In this document: positions 1-8,003 of the stretch, piece by piece | Layout of the letters: every line of letters begins with the position of its first letter | Position numbering within the stretch: the first letter of the stretch is position 1 | IMG/VR virus record: IMGVR_UViG_3300044645_001385 | Span: 1-32,501 of that record | DNA from: a virus | DNA length: 32,501 nucleotides | Direction: 5' to 3' (one strand) | Program-made: the position numbers and the translations under genes | Notes under the pieces: generated by a model | What the model was told of the DNA's origin: nothing | What the model saw: the letters and a program-made list of their open reading frames with translations, nothing else | Databases searched by the model: none

Positions 1-527
1 GCACCGAACTCCTCCACGAGCCGGATGATCTCGCTGGAGAGCTCGTCATTGGTCAGCACACCGCCGAGCGAGTTGATGCCGCCAGCCTGGGCACGGCTCT
101 CGACGCCGTGATCCATGCACCACCGCCGAGCCTCGTCATCGTTGAACAGGCCAGCACGAATCGCCATGCCAGCACGGTAGGCACGCTCCTCGGAGCGGAA
201 GCCACGCAGGGGACGCGACGCCTTCGGCACCGCAAACACAGTTCGCTTCTCCACGGGAGTCTCCTCGGTGGTGGCTTCGATCTTCTTGGCGGGAGCGGCA
301 CGCTCCAGAACGCTGCGGAGCTCAAGCTCCTTGGCCTGCACGCGGGTCAGGAACTCGATCCGCTCCTTGAGCTTGTCGGCCCGAACTTCGAGCGACCGGA
401 GCGAAGCCTCCTGCTCTTCGGTCATCGGCTCGGCGGGAGCCTCACCCTCGGGGGCGTCCTCGGTCATCGCCTCCATCTCGGCGACAACGGCGGCCAGTTC
501 TTCGAGCAGTGCCTTGATCTTGTCCAC
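1..527 (-). CDS. HK97-type major capsid protein, N-terminal part (runs off the left edge)
   Basis: Major head subunit; only the first ~175 codons are inside the window. Translating the reverse strand from a GTG at 527 gives an acidic, Glu/Lys-rich helical N-terminus (about residues 1-95), the delta or scaffolding-like domain of HK97-fold capsids. A linker follows with 'EKRTVFAVP' (around residue 99), a plausible maturation cleavage zone. The E-loop/N-arm start is 'GGVLTNDELSSEIIRLVEEF' near the edge, which matches the usual 'GG(Y/V)LVP.E.s.eIIr' signature. The start is supported by AGGAG eight bases upstream. Position after portal and prohead protease is the standard HK97 order. The exact cleavage site is inferred. 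Family assignment is confident; the C-terminal part cannot be checked. Confidence 0.9.
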   Translation of the reverse strand, partial: MDKIKALLEELAAVVAEMEAMTEDAPEGEAPAEPMTEEQEASLRSLEVRADKLKERIEFLTRVQAKELELRSVLERAAPAKKIEATTEETPVEKRTVFAVPKASRPLRGFRSEERAYRAGMAIRAGLFNDDEARRWCMDHGVESRAQAGGINSLGGVLTNDELSSEIIRLVEEFG

Positions 528-613
528 GAGGATCGCTCCTGTATTCGGGTTCACGGCAACGCGATCGCGTTCGCCTATCCCGAAACTAGGAGCCACGCCC
601 CGAAACCATGCAG

Positions 614-796
614 TTAGCGTGCGTCGGCAGTAAAAGACTTCCGACGCACCTCGGCGGCGTGAATGATCTGCTTGTCGGTGCAGCCGCACCGCTGGCACCG
701 CAGATACCGAGTCTGATACTCGCCGCTGCGAACGCTCGACGCGACGGCGTACTTGCCCTCGCGACAACGCGAGCACGAATCACCACTAGCGGCCAT
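614..796 (-). CDS. Small zinc-ribbon protein between protease and capsid genes
   Basis: A 60-residue protein with two CxxC knuckles, 'CSRC' near residue 8 and 'CQRC' followed by a further Cys near residue 34, as expected for a small zinc ribbon. Its ATG overlaps the last codons of the prohead protease gene by 11 bases, so translation is probably coupled. It sits between protease and capsid genes, but I know of no specific head function for it. It could be a nucleic-acid-binding or regulatory zinc protein. About 85 bases separate its end from the capsid start, with no obvious signal beyond the capsid ribosome binding site. Confidence 0.62.
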   Translation of the reverse strand: MAASGDSCSRCREGKYAVASSVRSGEYQTRYLRCQRCGCTDKQIIHAAEVRRKSFTADAR

Positions 797-1445
797 GCTG
801 CCTCAGAACGTCGCGAAAGAACGCGGCCCGATCCGCGAGATACTTGCGGGCTTCCTCGTGCTGCCGCCGCTCCTGGCGGAAGTGACTGAACGAACGCTGC
901 GCCACCGTCACGTCAGCATCGGGGTAGGCCGGGAAACAGACCGGCCCCAAATCGATCAGAGAATCGACCCGCTGAATGGTTCTAACGCTGCGACCGTCCT
1001 CGACCGCCCACGAGTCGCCGCCGCTCGGCACGGTGAAACTGAACGAGGAACCCTTCACGATGCCCGCCCTGATGTTGCTGGCGATGTCCCGCCCATAGGA
1101 CGTGTCGGGCACCGGGAACTCATACCGCAGCCCGACCTCATCGACCGTCATCCGCAGCGTGCCGGGATAACGGGCGAGCGGGTAGTTCGGGTCGTGATTC
1201 CAGAGGGCTCGCGTCTCCAGCGGTTTCTTGCGACCGCGACGCTCGGAGACGATGCCGAAGGCACCGGGGTCAAGCCTCTCGACAAAATCCCCTAAGTCCA
1301 AACTGAGAACTCCAAACTTGGCGGCATAGCCGATAACCCATTCCCGCTCGCTGCCGTCATCCTCGCTGCGGCTCTCGACCGCGAGCAGCGGCACCGCCGA
1401 CTCGATCTCGTCAATCGCCAGAGAACGCCGTTCGATGTTGCCCAT
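786..1445 (-). CDS. HK97-family prohead protease (peptidase U35)
   Basis: Serine protease that cleaves the capsid delta domain and other prohead proteins during head maturation. The 219-residue product has the family hallmarks: catalytic His in 'ALWNHDPNYPLAR' (H84), and the 'GIVKGSSFSF' block with the nucleophilic Ser (S133/S134). Its length is normal for the family. I chose the ATG at 1445 because AGGAG lies just upstream; codons 5' of it remain open back to an amber codon at 1530-1532. That upstream in-frame stretch reads 'LWGGNPGQDW...', which looks like the missing end of the preceding gene's domain. A readthrough fusion is therefore possible and is listed as a finding. It is flanked by portal-side genes and the capsid gene as in HK97-like phages. 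Confidence 0.92.
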   Translation of the reverse strand: MGNIERRSLAIDEIESAVPLLAVESRSEDDGSEREWVIGYAAKFGVLSLDLGDFVERLDPGAFGIVSERRGRKKPLETRALWNHDPNYPLARYPGTLRMTVDEVGLRYEFPVPDTSYGRDIASNIRAGIVKGSSFSFTVPSGGDSWAVEDGRSVRTIQRVDSLIDLGPVCFPAYPDADVTVAQRSFSHFRQERRQHEEARKYLADRAAFFRDVLRQHGR

Positions 1446-1529
1446 GATGCTCCTGCCTTCCTCGTCGGCGGCGTTCATCTGCCGCACCAGTTTGCTTGAC
1501 CAATCTTGACCGGGGTTTCCACCCCAAAG

Positions 1530-1805
1530 CTAAAGTGCCCAGGCGATGCGTCCGGCTGATGGAAAGCCGTCCTCGCCTGGGCTATAGCCCTTTCCTTGCT
1601 TGTCGATCTCGTGCCGGTCGAAATACGCCTTCATCCGCCGAGCGGTCTCGGGGCTGATCTTCACGCCGTTCGAGAGGTCGCGTGCTCGGGCAACGCCGAC
1701 TGCCGTGCCGCCTCGGCCGTGCTCGTCTCGCCACGCGAGCCCCTTCGCTGCTTCCTCACGCACGCCAGCCGGGGGCGTGAAGTCGATGTGGTCGTACCTA
1801 GCCAC
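1530..1805 (-). CDS. Small conserved head-module domain protein, ends at an amber codon
   Basis: A 91-residue protein. From memory it resembles a domain found next to or fused with phage portal and prohead-protease proteins. Visible hallmarks are 'YDHIDFTPPAGV', 'GLAWRDEHGRGGTAVGVARA' and 'GYSPGEDGFPSAGRIAWAL'. The GTG start at 1805 overlaps the portal stop codon (GTGGCTAG), which suggests coupled translation. In relatives I recall, the motif continues as 'ALWGGDxGxxW'. Here TAG at 1530-1532 comes after 'IAWAL', and the same frame then encodes 'LWGGNPGQDWSSK' and runs on into the prohead protease. The gene therefore looks either truncated by a 6-base near-duplication (CTTTAG/CTTTGG) or designed for readthrough. 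Biochemical function unknown. Confidence 0.72.
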   Translation of the reverse strand: MARYDHIDFTPPAGVREEAAKGLAWRDEHGRGGTAVGVARARDLSNGVKISPETARRMKAYFDRHEIDKQGKGYSPGEDGFPSAGRIAWAL

Positions 1806-3891
1806 GCTTCCGCCCCTTCCGCTTCGGCTTGCCGTAGGAGCTCTCCTCAACCGGCGGCGGCTCGGGGAGCGGGTCGATCTTCGTGAGCGTGCTCACCTTG
1901 TGACCGACTTGCGTCTCGGTCGCCCGCCACCCGCCGCTCACCTCTTCGTAAAGCGTGATGAGGGCGGCGGGATCTTCCTCGGTTGCGTCGATCGTGAAAT
2001 CGGTGCCGGGGATGTCCAGCGTGCCGTAGTCCATCACATGGTCGATCCGCCCGCGAGCACGACCGCCCGACGAATCCCACGAAACGAAGTCACCCTCCGC
2101 GACCGCACCCGGTGCGGCACGCTGCTCGCTACGAATGAACTGAGGCGAATCGTCCACCCACACGTCAACGGCGATCCCGGCCGCCTGGGCCGCATCGTCC
2201 TTGAGCGTGTCACTACCCACGAGCAGCACGTCGGAGAAAGCCTCGGCGTAGTCGCCGAGAGATGAGATCACCTCCTCTCGATCCGCCTCGGGCCTGCGAG
2301 AAATCATCACGACACGATTCCCGTCCGCGACCGCCTTGCGGGCGAACTCGCCCCAGAGCCGAGGATCGGCAGAGAACGTCCGGTCGAAATCGACGCTGAT
2401 CGTCATCGCACGGCTCGCGGGGAGCGAGGCCGCGAGGGGCTCGGGGGTGAGGGGCTGCGCGACCGGCTCGGGGGAGGCAGGCTCGGGCTGCTTCACCACC
2501 ACGCCCGCGAGGATCGCGTCAATCATCGCCTCGGGCGTCTGCGGGAACGAGACCATCAGCAACGCCTTCGCACCTTCCAAGGTCAGCGAGCCGCTGCGGT
2601 ACTGGTCGAGCACCTCGATTACCGTGGGGGCGTCTGCCGGCGTCGCCGCCGGCTCTTCGACCGTCACGATCTCCTCGACCACCGCCGGCTCCTCGACCAC
2701 CTGGGCCGCCTTATCGAGCGTGGTCATGTTGAGTTGCACGAACCTGACATCGCCGCTTTCGACCGGGTTCAGATTCTCCAGTGAGCGGATCTCGTTCACG
2801 CTCAACACGCCAAGGTTCCACATCGTGTTGTAGTAGCTCGACCGACCCGCAGCGTCAGCCCGCAGCACGCCACGAGTGTCGAACTCCGCGAAGTATTCGT
2901 CATCGCCTTCCAAGAGATCGCGGGCGATCGAAGACTCGATGCGACGCAGATACGGCATCAGCCCGTTCGTCAGGAAGTCGAGCGATTGCTGTTCGATATT
3001 CGAGAACGACGAACGCGTGAGGTCGCCCACGAGATGCGGCGGCACGCCGAAGAGGCGGCACACTTCTTCGACTTGGAAGCGGCGAGCCTCAAGAAACTGG
3101 CTCTCTTGGTTGTTCCCGCCGAGTTCCGAAACTTTGAGCCCCCCCTGCAGCACCGCCGTTCGGTTGCTGCGATCCGCCCCGCGATGGGCTCGCTCCCACT
3201 GGTTCCGCGTGTTCTCGGCTGCCTCCGGCGAAAGCATCTGATCGGTGGACAAGATCACCCCAGGCCGGGCACCATTCCCGAAGAACGTCGCCCCGTGGAT
3301 CTCGCACGCCCGAGCCAGCCCGATCGCGTCGCGGGCGAGCTCGATCGTGCTCATCCCGTTCACGCCGTCATCCGACATCCCACGCACCGACATCACCGCG
3401 TCTTGCGTGTAGACCGTCGATGATCCCGACGCTTCGCGGTACGTGTACCGCAGCCGGTTGTTTTCGAGTTGCTCGGTCTTCACCCGGCTCGGGTGCAGCG
3501 GCACGATCTCGCTGATCGTCCCCCCGCTGTAGACCTTCTCATCGAGAGCGAACCCATGCGAGAGCAAGTGCAGCATCATCTGCTCTCGCCACTCGAAGCT
3601 CGTCTGCCATGAGTTCGGCTGCGTGTGCAGGATGCGATAGAGCGGATGCTCGCGGGCGATCTCTTTCCCGCCACCCGGCAGCCGGCGGTAGAGATGCAGC
3701 GGGAGCCCCGCGACGCTGGTCGAGAGTACGCGGATGCACGCGAGCACGACCGTCGATCGCAACGCGGTCTCGGCGTCCACCTTCACGCCCGACGGGTTGC
3801 GGTTGCCGCCAGCCCAGCCGCCCGACTCATAATCCCAGTTGCGAGAGTCTTCGCCGGGGAGCCACAGGATGCGAGCGTTTGGGGAGATCAT
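1798..3891 (-). CDS. Portal protein with C-terminal HAD-like and TUDOR-like domains
   Basis: Dodecameric portal through which DNA enters the head. The start at 3891 forms an ATGA overlap with the TerL stop. The 697-residue product is far longer than typical HK97 portals (roughly 400-450). Residues 1 to ~410 are the portal core ('NPSGVKVDAETALRSTVVLA', 'VCRLFGVPPHLVGD', 'SSFSNIEQQSLDFL'). A Glu/Pro/Ala-rich linker follows, then a short helical segment ('LDQYRSGSLTLEGAKALL'). Residues ~496-588 are HAD-like: 'MTISVDFDRTF' carries the DxD nucleophile motif and 'VDVWVDDSP' the late acidic motif. Residues ~597-673 resemble a DUF2945/TUDOR fold ('GDFVSWDSSGGRARG', 'VGHKVSTLTKI'). The tail is Lys/Arg-rich. 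The HAD activity is inferred from motifs only. Confidence 0.93.
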   Translation of the reverse strand: MISPNARILWLPGEDSRNWDYESGGWAGGNRNPSGVKVDAETALRSTVVLACIRVLSTSVAGLPLHLYRRLPGGGKEIAREHPLYRILHTQPNSWQTSFEWREQMMLHLLSHGFALDEKVYSGGTISEIVPLHPSRVKTEQLENNRLRYTYREASGSSTVYTQDAVMSVRGMSDDGVNGMSTIELARDAIGLARACEIHGATFFGNGARPGVILSTDQMLSPEAAENTRNQWERAHRGADRSNRTAVLQGGLKVSELGGNNQESQFLEARRFQVEEVCRLFGVPPHLVGDLTRSSFSNIEQQSLDFLTNGLMPYLRRIESSIARDLLEGDDEYFAEFDTRGVLRADAAGRSSYYNTMWNLGVLSVNEIRSLENLNPVESGDVRFVQLNMTTLDKAAQVVEEPAVVEEIVTVEEPAATPADAPTVIEVLDQYRSGSLTLEGAKALLMVSFPQTPEAMIDAILAGVVVKQPEPASPEPVAQPLTPEPLAASLPASRAMTISVDFDRTFSADPRLWGEFARKAVADGNRVVMISRRPEADREEVISSLGDYAEAFSDVLLVGSDTLKDDAAQAAGIAVDVWVDDSPQFIRSEQRAAPGAVAEGDFVSWDSSGGRARGRIDHVMDYGTLDIPGTDFTIDATEEDPAALITLYEEVSGGWRATETQVGHKVSTLTKIDPLPEPPPVEESSYGKPKRKGRKRG

Positions 3892-5525
3892 ATGAGCAGG
3901 ATGGAGGGTTCTGTGGCTGGCCCTTGGGCCGCTGTCGATGAATGGATGCCCAAGGCCATGACCAGGGCGACGATCCCGTCGATTCGCTCGTTCGACTTCG
4001 CCTTGCTCGGCTTGATGTTTCCGTTGTGGTCGTGCTGTATCGCCACGTTGCCCGCCTGCCACGCCAAGACCGGATGACCGCCGTGCAGCAACTTGCCCGA
4101 CACGGTGAGCGATTCCAGCACTTTCGCGGGGCCGCTCATCGAGCTATAGCCCTGTCCGTAACCTACAACGCTTATGCCGTCTCCTTGCAGTTGATTGGCT
4201 AACTGCGTGGCGTTCCATCGGTCGATTCCGATCTGGCGAATGTTGTATTTCTTCGCCAGTTGGTTGATGTCGGCCCGCACTTGATCGAAGTCAGTGACGT
4301 TCCCCGGCGTCAGGTGCAGATTCCCCTGCCTCGCCCAAACGTCATAGGAAACACGATCCCGTCGCACCCGCTCCCGCATGTTCTCCTCGGGAATCCAGAA
4401 GTGCGGCTCGACCCAGTACCGCCCCTCATCCAGCGGAAACAGCAACACGAAAGCCGTCGTGTCGAACGTGGTCGCCAAATCGAGCCCCGCCCAGCACTCC
4501 CGCTTGTCGAGCGAGACCGGGCACGGGGCATTGCCCTGCGCCCAGTGATCCATTCGCAACCAGCGAATGTCCTGCTCTGTCCACTGGTTCAGATAGAGTT
4601 GCCGAAAAGTGTTTTCGTATGCGGGCATCTCGACCGCCCGCGAGCACTCGCTCCGCAGGAAGTCCGAGTTCACCGAGACGCCGAGGTTCGGGTTCGCGAC
4701 GGCCCAGGTCTTTTCGTCCTTCCAATCGGCCTCCGGGGCGGCACAGAAGATCGCCGGCAGGAACCGATCGTCGGCGATGCCGCCCGACGCGACCGCCTCC
4801 GCGTACCTCCAGATTTCCCAACAAATGCTTTTCCGGTCATACCCCGCCGTCGTGATGTAGATCATGAGCGGCTGCGACCGAGCACCCATCGAAGTCGCCA
4901 TCACATCCACGAGTTCGCGGTTCGGCTGGGCGTGCAACTCGTCAAAGATCACGCCATGCGGGTTCAGCCCGTGCTGGATGCCAGCCTCGGCCGATAGTGC
5001 CTTGTAGGTCGCGTGCGTCTTTTCGCACACGATCGCGGAGCGGTAGACCTTCAGATGCTTCGACAGCACGGGCGACTGCTCGACCGCGATCCTTGCGGTA
5101 TCGAACACGAGCCGGGCTTGATCCCGCGACGCGGCACACGAATAGACTTCGCCGCCCGGCTCGGGTTCCATCAAGAGCTTGAGAGCCAGCCCGGCACAGA
5201 GCGTGCTCTTTCCGTTTTTGCGAGGCACCGCGAGCAGCGACGTTCGCACTTGCCGGCGACCGTCACGCTCGGCGAACAACGCCCGCACGTAGTCGCGTTG
5301 CCACGGTTCGAGCAGGAACGGCTGCCCGCCCTTCTCGCCCTTGGCGTGGGTGAAGAACTTCTCGAAGAACTTCACCGCCCGGCACGATGAGCAGTTGCAG
5401 TCATCCGAACAGGATGGCGGCGTCTTCGTCGTTTTCCGGCGTTTGCTCAATGGCCGAGACCCTGGCGAGTGCGGAGGCAGTGAGCCCGAACTCTGCTGCA
5501 AACTTGAGCATCTGGTTCCGAGCAT
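3888..5525 (-). CDS. terL: Terminase large subunit (packaging ATPase-nuclease)
   Basis: Motor ATPase and headful or site-specific nuclease for DNA packaging. Visible motifs, numbered from the ATG at 5525: Walker A 'VPRKNGKST' (100-108), Walker B 'GVIFDE' (191-196), coupling motif 'ITTAG' (224-228), and RNase-H-like nuclease acidic residues in 'WAGLDLATTFDTTAF' (D349), 'QIGIDRWNA' (D435) and 'RIDGIVALVMALG' near the end. A Cys cluster, 'CSDDCNCSSC' (39-48), precedes the ATPase domain. The start is uncertain: the 5525 ATG gives a 125-base overlap with TerS in another frame, while TTG at 5450 or GTG at 5375 would shorten it. The Cys cluster looks genuine and argues against the 5375 start. It ends in an ATGA overlap with portal. 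Confidence 0.95.
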   Translation of the reverse strand: MLGTRCSSLQQSSGSLPPHSPGSRPLSKRRKTTKTPPSCSDDCNCSSCRAVKFFEKFFTHAKGEKGGQPFLLEPWQRDYVRALFAERDGRRQVRTSLLAVPRKNGKSTLCAGLALKLLMEPEPGGEVYSCAASRDQARLVFDTARIAVEQSPVLSKHLKVYRSAIVCEKTHATYKALSAEAGIQHGLNPHGVIFDELHAQPNRELVDVMATSMGARSQPLMIYITTAGYDRKSICWEIWRYAEAVASGGIADDRFLPAIFCAAPEADWKDEKTWAVANPNLGVSVNSDFLRSECSRAVEMPAYENTFRQLYLNQWTEQDIRWLRMDHWAQGNAPCPVSLDKRECWAGLDLATTFDTTAFVLLFPLDEGRYWVEPHFWIPEENMRERVRRDRVSYDVWARQGNLHLTPGNVTDFDQVRADINQLAKKYNIRQIGIDRWNATQLANQLQGDGISVVGYGQGYSSMSGPAKVLESLTVSGKLLHGGHPVLAWQAGNVAIQHDHNGNIKPSKAKSNERIDGIVALVMALGIHSSTAAQGPATEPSILLI

Positions 5526-5859
5526 CCCGCTTGCGGAGCCATGCCGGGTGATTACTCACCCTACCCTTGTCGTCCATGATGGTCGTGCCGTTCGCCTGGA
5601 GCTCGCGGTCAGCCGTCACCATGTCGGCGAACGCGTCGCAGTACGCCGCGAGCGTCTGCTGATGTCGCGGGCTCATGACCTTCGACGCTTCAAGCATCGG
5701 GGCCACGCGATCCCACTCGGCACGGGCGGTCGGGCACATCCAATCCGGGGCCGGCGGCGAGCCCGGCGGGGCGTCGATGCCCGAGACGTGCGGCCCGCGA
5801 ATGCGGGAGCCCCGAAGCTTCAGGATCGGCTTTGGCGTCGGCTTTCGGCCCCGGCCCAT
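5401..5859 (-). CDS. terS: Terminase small subunit, P27-like
   Basis: DNA-recognition subunit of the packaging terminase. The 152-residue protein starts 'MGRGRKPTPKPILKLRGS', the basic GRxxKP N-terminus typical of P27-type small subunits. It continues with 'PPAPDWMCPTARAEWDRVAPML' and a helical domain ending in an acidic tail ('ENDEDAAILFG'). I chose the ATG at 5859 because AGGAAG lies about eight bases upstream; an ATG eight codons earlier lacks this. It lies directly upstream of TerL and overlaps its 5' end. Confidence 0.87.
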   Translation of the reverse strand: MGRGRKPTPKPILKLRGSRIRGPHVSGIDAPPGSPPAPDWMCPTARAEWDRVAPMLEASKVMSPRHQQTLAAYCDAFADMVTADRELQANGTTIMDDKGRVSNHPAWLRKRDARNQMLKFAAEFGLTASALARVSAIEQTPENDEDAAILFG

Positions 5860-5913
5860 TTTCAAACTTCCTATTTCAACCACGCGTACAGAGGCAGGAA
5901 CTTATGGTTTTCC

Positions 5914-7020
5914 TCAGACGTACCGGCGAGGCAAACCCCCCCTGGCGTGGGGTTCGGCGGCGGCGATCGGGAATCTCATTTGTCCGCCGCCCTTGTTGCT
6001 CTTGAGTGAGTTGCATCGGAAGCAGGCTGTCTGAAGGTTTGCTTCGACATGCTCGCCGCCGCGAGACATCGCAACTATGTGGTCGATGCTTGGAGACCTC
6101 GGGTGAATCTTGCCTGTCTTCGTGTGCATCCTCGCTTTGGGCAAGCACTTCTTCCAGCATATCTGACACGTGTAGTTATCACGCTCATACACCAACTTGA
6201 CCGGAACAGGTTCGTACCTCACGCCATGATGACGAGCTCTCTGCCGATGGTTGCGACCGTACTTCCTTTTTCGTCGCCTGACCTCTTCCTGTCTTGCTCG
6301 TTTCTTGCAAGCCTTGCACACACGAGAGCCAGCTCCATACGCCCCGATAGAAACAAACTGCTCTCCGCAATGCTTGCAAGATCGCTGGCTTGTTTCATGT
6401 GAAGCACATTCGTTGCTACAGAATCGCGACGCAGGCCTTTCATGATGCTTGCCGCACGTTGGGCAGCCGGGGCGATACGCGATGCGGCGGAATGCTTCCA
6501 GCCTTTGCATGAATCCACTGAAGCCGTTCAGTATTTTGCTGAGTGCTCTACTTGATGGCGAGGAGTGATTCGCGACGGCCCGTCTCAATGCCGATCCATT
6601 CTGGTTCGTTCGATCCCACGGTTGGCTCCCGTCTTCTCTCGCGGCGAAAAAGCACTCACGAGAGCAATACTTGCGCTGCCCAGCCTTGAGCATTCTTTCG
6701 CACCGCACGCACTTCCTGCCCTTGCGATTCCTCTGCGACTTCGCCTGCCATTCGCCTGACTTGATCTTGTCCTTGCGGGCCTGGAGGTATTCCCGCCTCG
6801 CAACCCCGGAGCAAGCCGAGCAATGCCGAGCGTGCCTGATCGCATTGCCGCCGCTAGCCGTGAACTCGCAGTCGCACCGCTCGCACCGCCTGCACTCTTC
6901 CGCCGGCAGCCGCCCCTGCTTCCTTGCTTTGCACCGTTGCTGCTTGCAGCACTCGGGGCAGGAAACCATGTCCTTGCCCTTGAGCGTCACCCAATCCGAC
7001 CCGCACTTCATGCACGCCAT
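5914..7020 (-). CDS. Large multi-zinc HNH endonuclease, probable homing endonuclease
   Basis: A 368-residue protein with many paired cysteines in its first two thirds: 'CMKCG', 'CPECC', 'CRRCERCDC', 'CSAC', 'CVRCERML', 'YCSRECFF', 'CPTCGKHH', 'FCSNECASH', 'CKHCGEQF' and 'CKACKK'. It ends in a canonical HNH nuclease domain: 'YERDNYTCQICWKKCL', then 'SIDHIVAMSRGGEHVEANLQ' and 'ACFRCNSLKSN'. The start at 7020 is set by AAGGAGGTG. The string of zinc knuckles suggests extended DNA recognition. It sits between the terminase-adjacent HNH gene and TerS, and its base composition and codon use are visibly more A/T-rich than its neighbours. It therefore looks like an inserted free-standing homing endonuclease. 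No intron is visible around it. Confidence 0.87.
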   Translation of the reverse strand: MACMKCGSDWVTLKGKDMVSCPECCKQQRCKARKQGRLPAEECRRCERCDCEFTASGGNAIRHARHCSACSGVARREYLQARKDKIKSGEWQAKSQRNRKGRKCVRCERMLKAGQRKYCSRECFFAAREDGSQPWDRTNQNGSALRRAVANHSSPSSRALSKILNGFSGFMQRLEAFRRIAYRPGCPTCGKHHERPASRFCSNECASHETSQRSCKHCGEQFVSIGAYGAGSRVCKACKKRARQEEVRRRKRKYGRNHRQRARHHGVRYEPVPVKLVYERDNYTCQICWKKCLPKARMHTKTGKIHPRSPSIDHIVAMSRGGEHVEANLQTACFRCNSLKSNKGGGQMRFPIAAAEPHARGGLPRRYV

Positions 7021-7057
7021 TCGCCACCTCCTTGTGGAGATGGAAGTGTACGGATTT

Positions 7058-7402
7058 TCACGTTGCTTGCGAGCGACTTTCTTTGTTCGTCTTCCGGCTG
7101 TGACATCGCACGCACAAGCACTGCCCACCGGCAACGTCATACCGCGATCGACCATCGAGGCAGACCTCGGTGCCATGCACGACCGGGCTCACATGATCGG
7201 CGTGAGCCTCGCGGCGATCAGCACACAGCCGCCCACAGTCTTGGCACTGCCACGCGTCACGCGTCAGCACCGCGAGCCGCCACGCCTTGTGCCGCGAGTC
7301 GCAGTACCCACGGGCTGCCGCGTTTGGCCTCGTGTGCTCTGCCGCCTGGATGGAAGCGGAGCGGAGACGCAGCGGCCTGTGAGTGGGTATGCGAGTGGGC
7401 AC
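7058..7402 (-). CDS. Small HNH endonuclease of the packaging module
   Basis: A 114-residue HNH nuclease with zinc-binding 'CQDCGRLC', the catalytic 'AHADHVSPVVHG' segment, and 'CLCVRCHSRKTNKES' at the C-terminus. The arrangement matches the small HNH proteins encoded next to terminase genes in HK97-like phages, which assist terminase cleavage; a role here is inferred from family and position. The GTG start at 7402 lies two bases after the stop of the preceding gene. Upstream pairing to the ribosome is weak, so coupling is likely. It differs from the larger neighbour at 5914-7020 in having no extra zinc modules and normal GC-rich composition. Confidence 0.85.
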   Translation of the reverse strand: MPTRIPTHRPLRLRSASIQAAEHTRPNAAARGYCDSRHKAWRLAVLTRDAWQCQDCGRLCADRREAHADHVSPVVHGTEVCLDGRSRYDVAGGQCLCVRCHSRKTNKESRSQAT

Positions 7403-7404
7403 CG

Positions 7405-7761
7405 TTAGCTCTTGAGCACGACCACCGCCGGCACAGCGGTCGCGTGGGTGTTGCCGCTCACGATCCGCACATAGGGCAGAGCGTAGGCAGCATCGGGGAG
7501 CGAGTAGATCCGGCCATCGGCGGTGCTCGGTGCGAGGGTCACATCGGCAGCCGAGCCATCCGCACCATAGACGCGACGATAGGAGCCAGCCTCGTCGGTA
7601 GCCCCGAACATCTGGAGCGTCGATGCCGAGGTCGACATGGTGCCAACCGAGATGATCCCGCCAGCCATGTCATCGAGTCGCAAGACCGTGGCCGCTGCGG
7701 TCGCGGTGCCGAGGGTCAGGGAGATCGTGCGGACGCGACGCTTGATGCGAACTTCGGACAT
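7405..7761 (-). CDS. Unknown small beta-rich protein, possible virion surface or decoration protein
   Basis: A 118-residue protein. Its N-terminus is basic ('MSEVRIKRRVRTISLTLG'), followed by a Thr/Ser/Ala/Val-rich sequence without membrane segments. The C-terminal half ('DGRIYSLPDAAYALPYVRIV', then 'VPAVVVLKS') has the alternating pattern of beta strands. The start is supported by GAGG before the ATG. It lies in the late operon between a coiled-coil protein and the packaging HNH gene. I recognise no family; the beta-rich make-up and location make a structural role plausible, but this is inference. Confidence 0.7.
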   Translation of the reverse strand: MSEVRIKRRVRTISLTLGTATAAATVLRLDDMAGGIISVGTMSTSASTLQMFGATDEAGSYRRVYGADGSAADVTLAPSTADGRIYSLPDAAYALPYVRIVSGNTHATAVPAVVVLKS

Positions 7762-7811
7762 GGTGTTACCTCGTGGTGGCGCGGGTCAGGCCCGACTCGT
7801 GGCCGTTGCTT

Positions 7812-8003
7812 CTAGCCTACGGGCTGGGCCTGCTTGGCTTGCAGTTCTGCCGTGAGTCGCTCGATCTCGTCAGCCGCCTGGGCGAGTGCCTCGCGTTGCT
7901 GACGCTGGAACCGCTCGGCAGCGGTGATCCGGTCGATCAGATCGGTGCCCATGTGGTAGCCACTGAGCAGACGCAGGTGGTTGGTCAGTTCGATGCCTGT
8001 CAT
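7812..8003 (-). CDS. Unknown short coiled-coil protein
   Basis: A 63-residue protein whose second half is a continuous amphipathic helix ('ERFQRQQREALAQAADEIER', then 'LTAELQAKQ'), a probable short coiled coil. The ATG overlaps the previous stop as ATGA, which supports it as a real operon member. No family recognised. About 50 bases separate it from the next gene at 7761. Confidence 0.63.
   Translation of the reverse strand: MTGIELTNHLRLLSGYHMGTDLIDRITAAERFQRQQREALAQAADEIERLTAELQAKQAQPVG

Noticed and set aside
1530-1532. Genome-wide recoding of TAG as a sense codon
   Set aside because: Portal and prohead protease both end at TAG at positions consistent with family length and overlapping starts, so TAG works as a stop here. 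The amber at 1530 is treated as a local event.
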